From contig DATIZR010000023.1 in the NCBI GenBank assembly GCA_035516965.1, forward strand, positions 1 to 60,131: 60,131 nucleotides of DNA. Reading direction: 5' to 3'. The position numbers and the translations under genes are program-made. The notes beneath the pieces are model-generated. The model was not told where the DNA came from. It did no database searches and was given only the letters and a program-made list of their open reading frames with translations. Below are positions 44,687-54,234 of the stretch, one piece after another (the stretch's first letter is position 1; each line of letters starts with the position of its first letter). Origin of the DNA: Nitrospirota bacterium (lineage in GTDB: Bacteria; Nitrospirota; UBA9217).

Positions 44687-45286
44687 TTACTTTTGCCCGA
44701 TCTTCGGTTCGGTCCCGGACAGAAGGCGTTTCAGATTTTCACGATGACGGTAGTATATCATCCCAAAAATAAAGAGTGACAGCAGGCCCAAAGGCTGTGA
44801 CGAGTGGAAGAAAACAAAGGACAGGAGCGGATATGCGGCAAAGGAGATAATCGCGGCAAGCGAGGAATAACGCCCAAGGATCGCCACTGCGAGCCAGACG
44901 GCGAGGCAAAGAATACCGATCAGGGGGACGGTAGCAAGTATGACACCGAAACTTGTTGCTACCCCCTTTCCGCCCTTGAAGTCGAGATAAACGGGATAAT
45001 TATGGCCGAGCACGGCTGCCGCCGCGCATGAAACCGTGATCCAATCGTTTTGGAGCAGGAGCTTCGCGGCAAGGACCGGTATGTATCCTTTGAGGCAGTC
45101 GGCAAGGAGAGTCAGCGCCGCTGCCTTCTTCCCGGAGGCGCGCAGGACGTTTGTCGCGCCTATGTTGCCGCTGCCCACGGTCCGCACGTCGATATTCGAA
45201 AACAGCCTGCTGAATACGAGGCCGAAGGGTATAGCTCCGAACAGATAGGAAAACGCGATGGAGAAGAGTGGCGTGAGGGTAGTCAT
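44687..45286 (-). CDS. plsY: Glycerol-3-phosphate acyltransferase PlsY
   Basis: PlsY makes lysophosphatidate from acyl-phosphate and glycerol-3-phosphate, the first membrane-lipid step. The 199-residue integral protein has five or six helices and the three family motifs: SGNIGATNVLRASGKK (motif 1), GHNYPVYLDFKGGKGVATSFG (motif 2, phosphate-binding loop) and YRHRENLKRLLSGTEPKIG (motif 3). It is the last gene of the Kdo/CTP/lipid operon, 39 bases after pgsA. PlsX is not in the window. Confidence 0.96.
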   Translation of the reverse strand: MTTLTPLFSIAFSYLFGAIPFGLVFSRLFSNIDVRTVGSGNIGATNVLRASGKKAAALTLLADCLKGYIPVLAAKLLLQNDWITVSCAAAAVLGHNYPVYLDFKGGKGVATSFGVILATVPLIGILCLAVWLAVAILGRYSSLAAIISFAAYPLLSFVFFHSSQPLGLLSLFIFGMIYYRHRENLKRLLSGTEPKIGQK

Positions 45287-45325
45287 GGGTCAAGGTCCCT
45301 GTGATGCAGTTCCCAATGCCTTCGA

Positions 45326-45877
45326 TCAGCGGTTCAATTTGCTCCAGTAGGCCATGAAATAGCGGACCGCCGAGTACAAAGCCAGAATCATTGCAACCCA
45401 GAGAGCAACTCTCCCCAAGTCCGTCATCCATCCCTTATCCAGGTAATAATCCAGAAGGAGCAGCAGGACGGCTGCGATCTGGGCTCCTACCTTGTATTTT
45501 CCGACCGTTTCCGAGGGGATTATCATCCCCTCGCTCGCAGCCATGGCGCGAAGACCGGTTACGGCGAACTCCCTGCCAATGATCACGATCGCAATCCAGG
45601 CGCGAACGACATCGGAGCGGAGTTCCACGAGGATGACGAGAGCCGACATGATTAATATCTTGTCCGCGATCGGGTCGAGCAGTTTCCCGATCCTGGTCAC
45701 CTGCCCCCATTTCCGTGCCAGATACCCGTCCAGCCAGTCCGTCGCGGCAGCAAGGGAAAATACGATGCCCGCCACGAGGGCCCGTACCGGGCTCGGCTCC
45801 AACATGAGGATGATGAAGACCGGCACCGACAGAATCCTGCTCAGGGACAGTAGATTCGGTACGTTGAACAATTTCAA
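45326..45877 (-). CDS. pgsA: CDP-diacylglycerol-glycerol-3-phosphate 3-phosphatidyltransferase
   Basis: PgsA makes phosphatidylglycerol-phosphate. The 183-residue membrane protein has the CDP-alcohol phosphotransferase signature DWLDGYLARKWGQVTRIGKLLDPIADK, the family D-G-x2-A-R-x8-G-x3-D-x3-D motif, and four to six helices. The start is taken as TTG at 45877, since GGAGGAG lies six bases upstream; it overlaps the acyltransferase stop (TTGA). Longer in-frame starts run into that gene. It uses CDP-diacylglycerol, so CTP from pyrG in the same operon feeds it indirectly. Confidence 0.93.
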   Translation of the reverse strand: MKLFNVPNLLSLSRILSVPVFIILMLEPSPVRALVAGIVFSLAAATDWLDGYLARKWGQVTRIGKLLDPIADKILIMSALVILVELRSDVVRAWIAIVIIGREFAVTGLRAMAASEGMIIPSETVGKYKVGAQIAAVLLLLLDYYLDKGWMTDLGRVALWVAMILALYSAVRYFMAYWSKLNR

Positions 45878-46773
45878 GGCTGTCTCCTCCACCTGCGGTG
45901 CATCCACACCCACTGCTCCGGATTCTCTCTGATACAATCCTCGATCCTTTTCGTCAGCATGGCCGTATTACTCACAATGTCCTTCTCATCGTCACCGGTC
46001 CTTACCAGTTCGAGCGGACCATCGAATCGGATGGTGTGACGGCCGTCCCGCCCGCGATGTATATAACCGAACAGGACCGGAGCGCCGAATTTGATGGCCA
46101 TGGAGGCTGCTGCGGTCGGCGTCCGGGCCGGTTTGCCCATGAAATCCACGAAGGCGCTCTCTACATCCGTATCCTGGTCTATCAGGATGCCGAGAATGCG
46201 ATTCTCCTTGAATACTCGGATCAATTCTCTGGACGCCCCTGGTCTCCCGCGAAGGATCGTCTTGACCCCCATGTCGCCGCGCAGGCGGACGATCATGTTG
46301 TTGACCTCCGGCGGTTCCAGGGGCGCCGCCACCACACTAACCGGATACTGGTCAGCCACGGCATGTGCCAGCAGCTCCCAGTTGCCCATGTGGCCCGTAA
46401 CGACGACGACCCCTTTTCCTGCGCTGAGCGCGCTCCGCAGGCTTTCCCCTCCCTGAATGGTGACCATCCTGCGGAGGCGGCGAGGATTCACCAGCAGCAC
46501 TTCAAAGAGGGACCGGCCGAGGTGCACAAAGCAAGCCCGGGCGATGCGCCGCACCCTGGCCGGGTTATCATCCCCGTATACGAACGAGAGATGCAGGTAC
46601 GTCCGCGATCGTTCGCGGGGCAGAAGGTAATAGGCTGCAAGGCCGAGGCTGGCACCGCACCAAATCCCCATCCGGTAGGGCGTCGCGGCCGCCAGACAAC
46701 GGAGGAATCGCAACGACCATGTGAGGAAGATGCGGTCCAGTTTCTTCCTGAAGGCGACTGTCCTTGTGATCAT
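45874..46773 (-). CDS. Lipid A acyltransferase (LpxL/HtrB family)
   Basis: A 299-residue inner-membrane acyltransferase of the LpxL/LpxM superfamily that acylates Kdo-lipid A or a related precursor. It has an N-terminal helix, the catalytic HX4E motif in VVTGHMGNWELLAHAVA, FKENRILGILIDQDTD, and VDFMGKPARTPTAAASMAIKFGAPVLFGYIHR, and it ends WVWMHRRWRRQP. LpxL needs Kdo-modified substrate, so its place inside the kds operon is sensible. Whether it adds the first or second secondary chain cannot be told. It overlaps kdsC and pgsA by four bases or fewer. Confidence 0.92.
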   Translation of the reverse strand: MITRTVAFRKKLDRIFLTWSLRFLRCLAAATPYRMGIWCGASLGLAAYYLLPRERSRTYLHLSFVYGDDNPARVRRIARACFVHLGRSLFEVLLVNPRRLRRMVTIQGGESLRSALSAGKGVVVVTGHMGNWELLAHAVADQYPVSVVAAPLEPPEVNNMIVRLRGDMGVKTILRGRPGASRELIRVFKENRILGILIDQDTDVESAFVDFMGKPARTPTAAASMAIKFGAPVLFGYIHRGRDGRHTIRFDGPLELVRTGDDEKDIVSNTAMLTKRIEDCIRENPEQWVWMHRRWRRQP

Positions 46774-47288
46774 CGCCGCGGCACAACGCCCCGGCTTTTC
46801 AGAATGAAATTGATGACCTCGCGCACGGCCCCCCTGCCGCCATGAGCGCGCGTCACAAGCTGGACATGGGGCCGGACCGACGGGTCGGCATCGGCAACGG
46901 CAGCGGCGAGCCCAACCCGCTTGAAGATTGCTACATCAACCTCGTCGTCTCCAATATAGGCTACCTCCTCGTCGCTCAGTCCGTGCTTTGCTACCACGGC
47001 ATCGTAGGCCGTCAGTTTGTCCTTGATGCCCTGGTGGACGTCCATGATGCCCAGTTCCCGTGCCCTGATATTGACCACTTCCGATTTTCTGCCGGTGATG
47101 ATCCCGACGAGGACGCCCTCATTCTGCAGCAGTTTGATTCCGTGGCCGTCCCGCACATGGAACGCCTTGGTCTCGTTGCCCTGGTTGTCCAGAATGATCC
47201 TGCCGTCGGTCATTACACCGTCCACATCGAGGAGGAGCAGCTTTATTTTTTTCGCCTTTATTTTGAGGCGCTGGTCGGTTATCTGCAT
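46770..47288 (-). CDS. kdsC: 3-deoxy-D-manno-octulosonate 8-phosphate phosphatase
   Basis: KdsC removes phosphate from Kdo-8-P. The 172-residue HAD phosphatase has the nucleophile motif LLLDVDGVMTDG, the second motif GIITGRKSEVVNIRARELGI, and the closing EEVAYIGDDEVDVAIFKRVGLAAAVADA. It is a short, capless C0-type HAD, which acts as a tetramer. It is the fourth step gene of the operon; the start ATG at 47288 lacks a clear ribosome site. Its 3' end overlaps the acyltransferase start by four bases. Confidence 0.95.
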   Translation of the reverse strand: MQITDQRLKIKAKKIKLLLLDVDGVMTDGRIILDNQGNETKAFHVRDGHGIKLLQNEGVLVGIITGRKSEVVNIRARELGIMDVHQGIKDKLTAYDAVVAKHGLSDEEVAYIGDDEVDVAIFKRVGLAAAVADADPSVRPHVQLVTRAHGGRGAVREVINFILKSRGVVPRR

Positions 47289-47332
47289 AGGGTTAGAGGG
47301 AGAGGAAATTCAACCGTTCGCGGTGGCGTTCT

Positions 47333-48304
47333 TCACGCGATGCCGGCTTTAAGCAGGTCATGGAGATGTATCACGCCTTCTGGTTTTGCGCTCTTGTCGG
47401 ACACGATCAGGCAGGTGATGGAGTTCCTTTCCATCAGCGCAACGGCCTCTGCCGCGAGTGCGTCCTTGCTGGCGACCTTCGGGTTCCGCGTCATGATTTC
47501 CTTTGCCCGTTTGGACAGAAGATTATCCCCGCTCCGCTCCGTTTTTTCCATCCAGCGCCGGAGGTCGCCGTCGGTGATGACACCGACCAGGCTCCCGCCG
47601 GAGTCCACGACAGCGGTGACTCCCATTTTTTTCGATGAGATCTCGTAGATCGCGTCCTTGATCAGCGTTTCCTCGGACACGACCGGTATGTCGTCTCCCG
47701 TATGCATCAGGTCCCGGACGCGCAATAGCAGCTTTTTCCCGAGCGTTCCCCCCGGATGAAAGCAGGCAAAATCCTCTTCCTTGAAGCCCCGCTGTTCGAG
47801 CAGGGCTACGGCCAGAGCGTCTCCCATGGCAAGCGTGGCGGTCGTGCTCGCCGTTGGGGCGAGCCCCAGAGGACATGCTTCCTCTTTGACACCGACGTCG
47901 ATCACGACGTCGCTGTTCTTCGCCAGCGTTGATTCGCTGTTTCCGGTGAACGCGATGATCCTGATACCCAGCCGCTTTAGCGACGGCAGCATCCTGGTCA
48001 TTTCGTCGGTTTCGCCGCTGTTGGACAGGGCTATCACCGTGTCTCCCCGCATGACCATGCCGAGATCACCGTGAATACCTTCGGCCGGGTGCAGGAACAG
48101 TGCGGGAGTGCCGGTCGAGGCCAGGGTTGCCGCGATCTTTTTCCCGATCAGTCCGGACTTTCCCATTCCGGACACGACCACACGACCCTCACAGCTCAGG
48201 ATCAGATTGACCGCCTGTTCGAACCGTTCATCGATCCGGTCGATGAGCGCCCCGATCGCTTCCGCTTCGATCCTGAGGACCCTTTTTGCCTGTTCTTTCA
48301 TCAT
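47333..48304 (-). CDS. kdsD: D-arabinose 5-phosphate isomerase
   Basis: KdsD converts ribulose-5-P to arabinose-5-P for Kdo synthesis. The 323-residue product has the SIS domain (VVSGMGKSGLIGKKIAATLASTGTP, HPAEGIHGDLGM, ALSNSGETDEM) and two C-terminal CBS domains at about 205-320 (VSEETLIKDAIYEIS and SKDALAAEAVALMERNSITCLIV). Residues for the active site Lys and His (HPAE, HGD) are present. Its ATG overlaps the kdsA stop, so the two are coupled. It supplies the substrate of kdsA. Confidence 0.96.
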   Translation of the reverse strand: MMKEQAKRVLRIEAEAIGALIDRIDERFEQAVNLILSCEGRVVVSGMGKSGLIGKKIAATLASTGTPALFLHPAEGIHGDLGMVMRGDTVIALSNSGETDEMTRMLPSLKRLGIRIIAFTGNSESTLAKNSDVVIDVGVKEEACPLGLAPTASTTATLAMGDALAVALLEQRGFKEEDFACFHPGGTLGKKLLLRVRDLMHTGDDIPVVSEETLIKDAIYEISSKKMGVTAVVDSGGSLVGVITDGDLRRWMEKTERSGDNLLSKRAKEIMTRNPKVASKDALAAEAVALMERNSITCLIVSDKSAKPEGVIHLHDLLKAGIA

Positions 48305-49119
48305 TTCACGATCCTGTCGATCTGCTGAACCTGCAGCAGCAGCGCGGGGAGATCATCGAGGCCCAGCATGTTCGGCCCGTCGCAGAGGGCCTTGTCGGGG
48401 CAGGCGTGCACTTCCATGAACAGGGCATCGACGCCTACTGCAGCGGCAGCCCGTGCCAGATGGGGTACGAACTTGCGGTCGCCCGATGATGCCGACCCCC
48501 CTGCCCCCGGCAGCTGCACGGAATGGGTGGCATCGAAAACCACGGGATAGCCCATGTCCCGGATGATCGGAATGGATCTCATATCCGCAACCAGATTGTT
48601 ATAGCCGAAGGAGACTCCCCGCTCCGTGATGATGATCTTGTCGTTGCCGGTGGACGCCGCCTTCTCAGCTGCATTCCCGATGTCCCAGGGCGCCAGAAAC
48701 TGTCCCTTTTTGATGTTGATGACCCTGCCCGTCCGTGCCGCCTCCATCACGAAATCGGTCTGTCTGCAGAGAAAAGCGGGGATCTGAATCACATCCAGCA
48801 CATCGGCCGCCGGAGCGATCTCTTCGAACCGGTGGATATCGGACAGCACGGGAACATCAAGTTCCTTCGCCACCCGTCCGAGAATTGCCAGCCCCTCCTG
48901 CATCCCGGGGCCCCGGTAGGATTTGACCGAACTGCGGTTCGCCTTGTCGAAGGATGACTTGAAGATGAACGGAATGCCGAGTTCCCCGGTCATCCGTTTC
49001 AGCCGTATCGCCGCTTCCCGGGTGGACTCCTCCGACTCGATGACGCAGGGTCCGGCGATCAGCACAAAGGGCCCCTTGCCGCCAATAGATATGCGCCTGA
49101 CGGTCACGGTCCGGGTCAC
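48301..49119 (-). CDS. kdsA: 3-deoxy-8-phosphooctulonate synthase
   Basis: KdsA condenses arabinose-5-P and phosphoenolpyruvate into Kdo-8-P. The 272-residue TIM barrel has [81 protein letters not shown] and [15 protein letters not shown]. The Cys in GPCVIE and the later metal ligands suggest the metal-dependent form. The start is GTG at 49119, overlapping the pyrG stop. It sits between pyrG and kdsD. Confidence 0.96.
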   Translation of the reverse strand: MTRTVTVRRISIGGKGPFVLIAGPCVIESEESTREAAIRLKRMTGELGIPFIFKSSFDKANRSSVKSYRGPGMQEGLAILGRVAKELDVPVLSDIHRFEEIAPAADVLDVIQIPAFLCRQTDFVMEAARTGRVINIKKGQFLAPWDIGNAAEKAASTGNDKIIITERGVSFGYNNLVADMRSIPIIRDMGYPVVFDATHSVQLPGAGGSASSGDRKFVPHLARAAAAVGVDALFMEVHACPDKALCDGPNMLGLDDLPALLLQVQQIDRIVK

Positions 49120-50777
49120 GGCTGCCTCACCTGTTCCTTGTGCTTCAGCGATGCCTGGATGAACGCCGTGAAGAGCGGGTGCGGTTTGCGCGGCGTTGAT
49201 TTGAACTCGGGATGGAACTGACAGCCCAGGAACCAGGGGTGGCCGCGAAGTTCCACGATCTCCACCAGTTCACCGTCCGGCGACGTGCCGCTGATGATCA
49301 GCCCGGCCTTCTTCAGGACGTCTTTATACCGGTTGTTGAACTCATACCGGTGGCGGTGCCGTTCGCTGATCTCAACCGCATGGTACGCCTCGTAGGCAAA
49401 GGTCCCCTGCTCGATCCTGCAGGGATAGGCGCCGAGGCGCATGCTGCCGCCCTTGTCGCACGACATGTCGCGCTTCTGCACCGTCTGAGACCGGTAATCG
49501 AACCACTGTTCGATCAGATAAATGACCGGGTCCGGCGTCTGCTGGTCGAACTCGGAGCTGTTCGCACTTTTGATGCCTGCCAGGCTCCGGGCCGTTTCAA
49601 TGACGGCGCACTGCATGCCGAGGCAGATGCCAAAGTAAGGTATCTTCCGCTCCCGCGCATAGGCCACGGCAGCGATCTTTCCTTCGACCCCCCGGATCCC
49701 GAATCCGCCGGGTACCAGGATGCCGTCCATGCCCTTCAGCATCTCATGCGCTCCCCTGACCTCTATGTCCTCGGAGTCGACCCAGCAGATGTCGACCCTT
49801 GCATCGTTGGCGATGCCGCCATGGGTGAGCGCTTCGCAGAGGCTTTTGTACGCCTCCTTGAGATCGATGTACTTCCCGACCAGGGCAATGGTCACGTTCT
49901 TCGTGGGATGCTTGACGCGCCTGACGATCTCCTCCCACGGCTTCAAGTCGGTCTTCCCGGTCTTGAGTTCGAAGAACTCAACGATGCGGTCGTCAATCCC
50001 CTCCTCATGGAGGCGGAGAGGCACTTCATAGATGGTATCCACGTCCTGCGCCGTGATGACGGCGTTCTCCTCGACGTTGCAGAAGAGCGCGATCTTGCGC
50101 TTCATCTCCTTCGGGATGGGCCGGTCGCTCCGGCACACAAGGATGTTCGGCTGGATACCGATCGAAAGGAGCTCCTTGACGCTGTGCTGGGTGGGCTTGG
50201 TCTTGAGCTCGTCGGCTGCCTTGATGAACGGTACGAGCGTGAGATGGACATAGAGGACGTTCTGCCTCCCCAGACTGTACCGAAGCTGCCGGATGGCCTC
50301 AAGGAAGGGCAGGCTTTCGATGTCCCCGATCGTACCGCCGATCTCGACGATCACGACGTCCTCGTCATCAGCCAGGTCGGTGATGGCCCGCTTGATCTCG
50401 TCCGTGATGTGCGGCACGACCTGCACCGTACCGCCCAGATAATCGCCCCGCCGCTCCTTGCTGATGACGTTGAAGTAGATCCGGCCCGATGTGAAGTTAT
50501 TCTTCTGGGCGGTGGTGACGCTGCCGTACCGTTCGTAATGGCCGAGATCGAGGTCCGTTTCGGCGCCGTCATCGGTCACGTAGACTTCGCCGTGCTGGAA
50601 GGGGCTCATGGTTCCGGGATCGACATTGATATAGGGATCGAGCTTGAGGAACGTGACTTTCAGCCCCCTGCTTTCCAGGAGCGCGCCGATGGATGCGGCG
50701 GCGAGTCCCTTCCCCAGAGAAGAGACGACGCCGCCGGTCACGAAAATATACTTGGTCGGAGACTTTTTCTTGTCCAT
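49116..50777 (-). CDS. pyrG: CTP synthase
   Basis: PyrG aminates UTP to CTP with glutamine. The 553-residue product has the synthase domain ([63 protein letters not shown]) and a class I glutaminase with Cys in [11 protein letters not shown] and the C-terminal [16 protein letters not shown] is the co-substrate of KdsB, two bases upstream in the operon, so the grouping couples CTP supply to CMP-Kdo. This kdsB-pyrG-kdsA order is known in several Gram-negative lineages. Confidence 0.97.
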   Translation of the reverse strand: MDKKKSPTKYIFVTGGVVSSLGKGLAAASIGALLESRGLKVTFLKLDPYINVDPGTMSPFQHGEVYVTDDGAETDLDLGHYERYGSVTTAQKNNFTSGRIYFNVISKERRGDYLGGTVQVVPHITDEIKRAITDLADDEDVVIVEIGGTIGDIESLPFLEAIRQLRYSLGRQNVLYVHLTLVPFIKAADELKTKPTQHSVKELLSIGIQPNILVCRSDRPIPKEMKRKIALFCNVEENAVITAQDVDTIYEVPLRLHEEGIDDRIVEFFELKTGKTDLKPWEEIVRRVKHPTKNVTIALVGKYIDLKEAYKSLCEALTHGGIANDARVDICWVDSEDIEVRGAHEMLKGMDGILVPGGFGIRGVEGKIAAVAYARERKIPYFGICLGMQCAVIETARSLAGIKSANSSEFDQQTPDPVIYLIEQWFDYRSQTVQKRDMSCDKGGSMRLGAYPCRIEQGTFAYEAYHAVEISERHRHRYEFNNRYKDVLKKAGLIISGTSPDGELVEIVELRGHPWFLGCQFHPEFKSTPRKPHPLFTAFIQASLKHKEQVRQP

Positions 50778-50779
50778 GC

Positions 50780-51556
50780 CTATCGTTTACCTTCTTCCAA
50801 ACATTTCAGTATTTTACTCAAATCCCCCGGGATGTCAACACCAAAGGACTCGTGTTCGGTCACAACGGTCTTGATCCGATGGCCCGATTCGAGGGCCCGG
50901 AGCTGTTCGAGCTTTTCCAGAAGTTCGAGCGGGGTCTGCCTCATTCCCGAATAACCAAGAAGAAAATCCCTGCGGTAGACGTACAGGCCGATGTGCTGGT
51001 ACATCGGCGCGGTGAGGGGAAGGTCCCGGAGGGATCCATTCCCCGCCCAGCCGTCCCGGTCCCAGGGGATCGGCGCCCGGGAGAAATAGAGGGCGAATCC
51101 GTTCCCGTCAAAAACGACCTTGACGACGTTGGGATCAAAAGCGGTGCTGCGGTCAAGGATCCTCCTGCAGACGGTCCCCATGGGGATTGCGGGGTCGTCG
51201 ACGAGCGGCCGCACTGCCTGGTCTATCATGTCGGGATGGATCAGTGGCTCGTCTCCCTGCACATTGACCACGATGTCGGCCTTTTCCGAGCGTGCAACCT
51301 CGGCAATCCGGTCCGTGCCCGTCTGGTGGCTGGCCGATGTCATGACGGCCTCGCCGCCAAAGGCCTCGACCGCCCGCAGGATCCGCTCATCATCCGTTGC
51401 CACAATGACCCTCGTCACGAGACGGGACAGCCTCGAGCGCTCGTAGACCCACTGGATCATGGGCTTATCCTTGATCGGGGCGAGCGCTTTTCCCGGAAAT
51501 CGCGTTGAGCCGTACCGGGCTGGTATGATGGCTACGACCGAGGAAGATTTTGACAT
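50780..51556 (-). CDS. kdsB: CMP-Kdo synthetase (3-deoxy-manno-octulosonate cytidylyltransferase)
   Basis: KdsB activates Kdo with CTP for LPS inner core assembly. The 258-residue product has the nucleotide-binding [65 protein letters not shown] and [12 protein letters not shown]. The ATG at 51556 is chosen over the TTG at 51562; no ribosome site is clear. First gene of the eight-gene minus-strand operon. A 244-base gap (51557-51800) with no visible gene separates it from the next cluster. Confidence 0.96.
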   Translation of the reverse strand: MSKSSSVVAIIPARYGSTRFPGKALAPIKDKPMIQWVYERSRLSRLVTRVIVATDDERILRAVEAFGGEAVMTSASHQTGTDRIAEVARSEKADIVVNVQGDEPLIHPDMIDQAVRPLVDDPAIPMGTVCRRILDRSTAFDPNVVKVVFDGNGFALYFSRAPIPWDRDGWAGNGSLRDLPLTAPMYQHIGLYVYRRDFLLGYSGMRQTPLELLEKLEQLRALESGHRIKTVVTEHESFGVDIPGDLSKILKCLEEGKR

Positions 51557-51800
51557 GTGCAATCAACCGGCAAAAGAAAGAACGACGGGAGATACTCCTG
51601 AAGCGAATGACACTGTTTCCCGATGGACGGTGAGAAAAGTCCTCGCAGAAACAAACTGGTGAAACTCTCGCAGAGTCGCAGCAATCAAGGAAGCTAGAGA
51701 CTGCCGACTGTCAGCAAGCGATCCTGCAAGATCGGGAGCCGTTCCACTCGTGCTCAGCCCGAAGCATCCGGTACTGCGTTCCGTCCCGGTCTCGATACCA

Positions 51801-52736
51801 TCAAGAACGGGACAGCTCTGCCTTGAAATGCTCGATTGTCCTCCCGAGCCCCTCGTCAACGGAGACCCCGGGGTTCCACCCCAATTTACTGCCGGCCAGC
51901 GTGATATCGGGCCTTCGCTGTGTTGGATCGTCGGCGGGGAGCGGTCTATGGATGATCTTCGAACGGGAACCGGTCATGGCGATGATCTTCTTCGCAAGGT
52001 CAAGGATGGTATACTCCTCGGGATTGCCCAGATTCACCGGGCCCGTGAAGTCCTCACTGCCCATCATCCGGATCATCCCGTCGATCAGATCGTCCACATA
52101 GCAGAAGGAGCGGGTCTGCGATCCTTCGCCGTAGACCGTTATATCCCTGCCCTGAAGCGCCTGGACGATGAAATTGCTCACGACCCTTCCGTCGTCGGCA
52201 AGCATGCGAGGGCCGTAGGTGTTGAAGATGCGCACGATCTTGACATCCACGCGGCTCTGGCGATGGTAGTCCATCATGAGCGTCTCGGCCGCGCGTTTGC
52301 CTTCGTCATAACAGCTGCGGATGCCGATGGGGTTCACATTGCCCCAGTACTCTTCCTTCTGGGGGTGGACGGCCGGGTCGCCATAGACCTCGGACGTGGA
52401 CGCCAGCAGTATCCTGGCCTTCGTCCGCTTGGCGATTCCGAGCATGTTCAGGGTGCCCAGGATATTCGTTTTGATGGTTTTGACAGGATTGTACTGGTAA
52501 TGGATCGGCGACGCAGGGCAGGCGAGATGATAGATCCGATCCACCTCAAGCAGGATCGGGAGCACGAGGTCATGCCGCACCAGTTCGAATGATGGGTTTT
52601 CGAGCATGTGGGTGATGTTCCTCTTCCTGCCCGTGAAGAAGTTGTCGAGGCAGAGCACCTCCTGCCCGTCCGCAAGCAACCGATCGCATAAATGCGAGCC
52701 CAGAAATCCGGCTCCGCCGGTAACCAGTATCCTCAT
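51801..52736 (-). CDS. UDP-glucuronate decarboxylase (UDP-xylose synthase)
   Basis: An extended SDR enzyme of 311 residues that converts UDP-glucuronate to UDP-xylose. It has the NAD motif [63 protein letters not shown], the catalytic segment [20 protein letters not shown] (YxxxK), and [10 protein letters not shown]. The YDEGKR wording and HLACPAS are diagnostic of UXS rather than an epimerase. The UDP-glucose dehydrogenase 147 bases upstream provides its substrate. Last gene of the sugar-nucleotide block. Confidence 0.93.
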   Translation of the reverse strand: MRILVTGGAGFLGSHLCDRLLADGQEVLCLDNFFTGRKRNITHMLENPSFELVRHDLVLPILLEVDRIYHLACPASPIHYQYNPVKTIKTNILGTLNMLGIAKRTKARILLASTSEVYGDPAVHPQKEEYWGNVNPIGIRSCYDEGKRAAETLMMDYHRQSRVDVKIVRIFNTYGPRMLADDGRVVSNFIVQALQGRDITVYGEGSQTRSFCYVDDLIDGMIRMMGSEDFTGPVNLGNPEEYTILDLAKKIIAMTGSRSKIIHRPLPADDPTQRRPDITLAGSKLGWNPGVSVDEGLGRTIEHFKAELSRS

Positions 52737-52883
52737 GCACGTCTCCCCCTGATGAGATAATCTTCGATTGAAAAGGCCGCTGCTTCGATGCCCGCATTAA
52801 TTGCCGGTCAGTTGTCCATGATGAACCCGCATATTCGTCTGAGGCTCTCCGATATGGGCCTCGCCGCCTCAGCAGTTACTGGT

Positions 52884-54215
52884 TCATTTCCTCCCGATCC
52901 CGTAGTACGTGAACCCCATCTTGCGAAGTTCATCCTGGTTGTAAATGTTCCTGCCATCGAAGATCACCGGCTTTTTCATGAGCCTCTTCATCTTCTTGAA
53001 ATCCGGGGTCCGGAACTCGTTCCATTCTGTCACGACCGCCAGTGCGTCGGCGTCACGGAGCGCCTCGTAGCCGTCGCTCAGGATGACGATCCTCTTCTTG
53101 AATATTTTCCCCGCCTCATGCCCTGCAATGGGGTCGTGCGCCTTGACCACGGCTCCAGCTTTCAGCAGGCTGTTGATAACGACAACGGACGGGGCTTCCC
53201 GCATGTCGTCGGTTCGCGGCTTGAACGACAGTCCCCAGACCGCTATCGTAAGCCCGGCGAGCGGTTTCTTCGCGACCTTCCGTTTCGGAGCGCTCGATGC
53301 GAAGTGCCGCCGGATCAGTGACGAGAGAAGGCTTTTCTGGCTTTCGTTGACAGCCTCTACCGCCTTGAGCACCTTCGCGTCAACTCCGTATTCCTTCGCG
53401 GTCTGGACCAGCGCCTTCACGTCCTTCGGGAAACAGGAACCGCCGTAACCGACACCCGGGAAGAGGAATTCGAAGCCGATCCGGCGGTCATAGCCCATGC
53501 CTTTGCGCACACTGTCAATATCGGCGCCCAGCCCCGCGCAAATGACTGCCATCTCGTTGATGAAGGATATCTTGGTGGCGAGCATTGCATTGGAAACATA
53601 CTTGGTCATTTCGGCGCTCCTGATGTCCATCACCAGGATCGGTTTTCCCGTCCGCACAAAGGGTGCATACATCTCCTGCATCAGCGCGGCCGCCTTGGGG
53701 CTCTCGGAGCCGATGACCACCCGGTCTGGCTTCATGAAGTCCTCTATTGCAGCACCCTCCTTCAGGAACTCCGGGTTGGACACCACATCAAACTTGTGCC
53801 GGGTCCTGGATGCAACCGCCGACCTCACCTTGTCGCCGGTGCCCACGGGAACCGTGCTCTTGTTGATGACTACCTTGTAGCCGTTCATGTGCCTGCCGAC
53901 CTCGCTCGCCGCTCCCAGGACCCACTTCAGATCGGCAGAACCGTCTTCGCCGGGCGGCGTGCCGACGGCGATAAAAATAAAATCCGAACTGCGCACAGCA
54001 TGGGCCATGTCCGTTGTGAAACTGAGCCGGCCGTGGCTCACGTTCCTCCTGATCAGTTCATCGAGCCCAGGCTCATAGATCGGCACCCGTCCGGCATTCA
54101 GCATATCGATCTTTTTCCCGTCGATATCCATGCAGATCACATCATTGCCGCTTTCGGCAAGGCAGGTGCCCGTCACGAGACCAACATAACCCGTGCCGAT
54201 GACAGATATCCTCAT
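52884..54215 (-). CDS. ugd: UDP-glucose 6-dehydrogenase
   Basis: This enzyme oxidises UDP-glucose to UDP-glucuronate with two NAD. The 443-residue product has the N-terminal NAD fold (ISVIGTGYVGLVTGTCLAESG), the binding VAVGTPPGEDGSAD, KSTVPVGTGD, NPEFLKEGAAIEDFMKPDRVVIG, the catalytic Cys in FLFPGVGYGGSCFPKDVKAL, and the C-terminal WGLSFKPRTDDMREAPS. It feeds the UXS enzyme downstream. It lies 19 bases after rfbB in the same direction. Confidence 0.95.
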   Translation of the reverse strand: MRISVIGTGYVGLVTGTCLAESGNDVICMDIDGKKIDMLNAGRVPIYEPGLDELIRRNVSHGRLSFTTDMAHAVRSSDFIFIAVGTPPGEDGSADLKWVLGAASEVGRHMNGYKVVINKSTVPVGTGDKVRSAVASRTRHKFDVVSNPEFLKEGAAIEDFMKPDRVVIGSESPKAAALMQEMYAPFVRTGKPILVMDIRSAEMTKYVSNAMLATKISFINEMAVICAGLGADIDSVRKGMGYDRRIGFEFLFPGVGYGGSCFPKDVKALVQTAKEYGVDAKVLKAVEAVNESQKSLLSSLIRRHFASSAPKRKVAKKPLAGLTIAVWGLSFKPRTDDMREAPSVVVINSLLKAGAVVKAHDPIAGHEAGKIFKKRIVILSDGYEALRDADALAVVTEWNEFRTPDFKKMKRLMKKPVIFDGRNIYNQDELRKMGFTYYGIGRK

Positions 54216-54234
54216 AACGCTCCTTTTCCGTGAA

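Noticed and set aside
49212-50954. 580-codon open frame on the plus strand opposite pyrG
   Set aside because: It lies wholly over pyrG and the kdsB end in the antisense direction, has no family motifs and reflects high-GC codon bias. pyrG is unmistakable.
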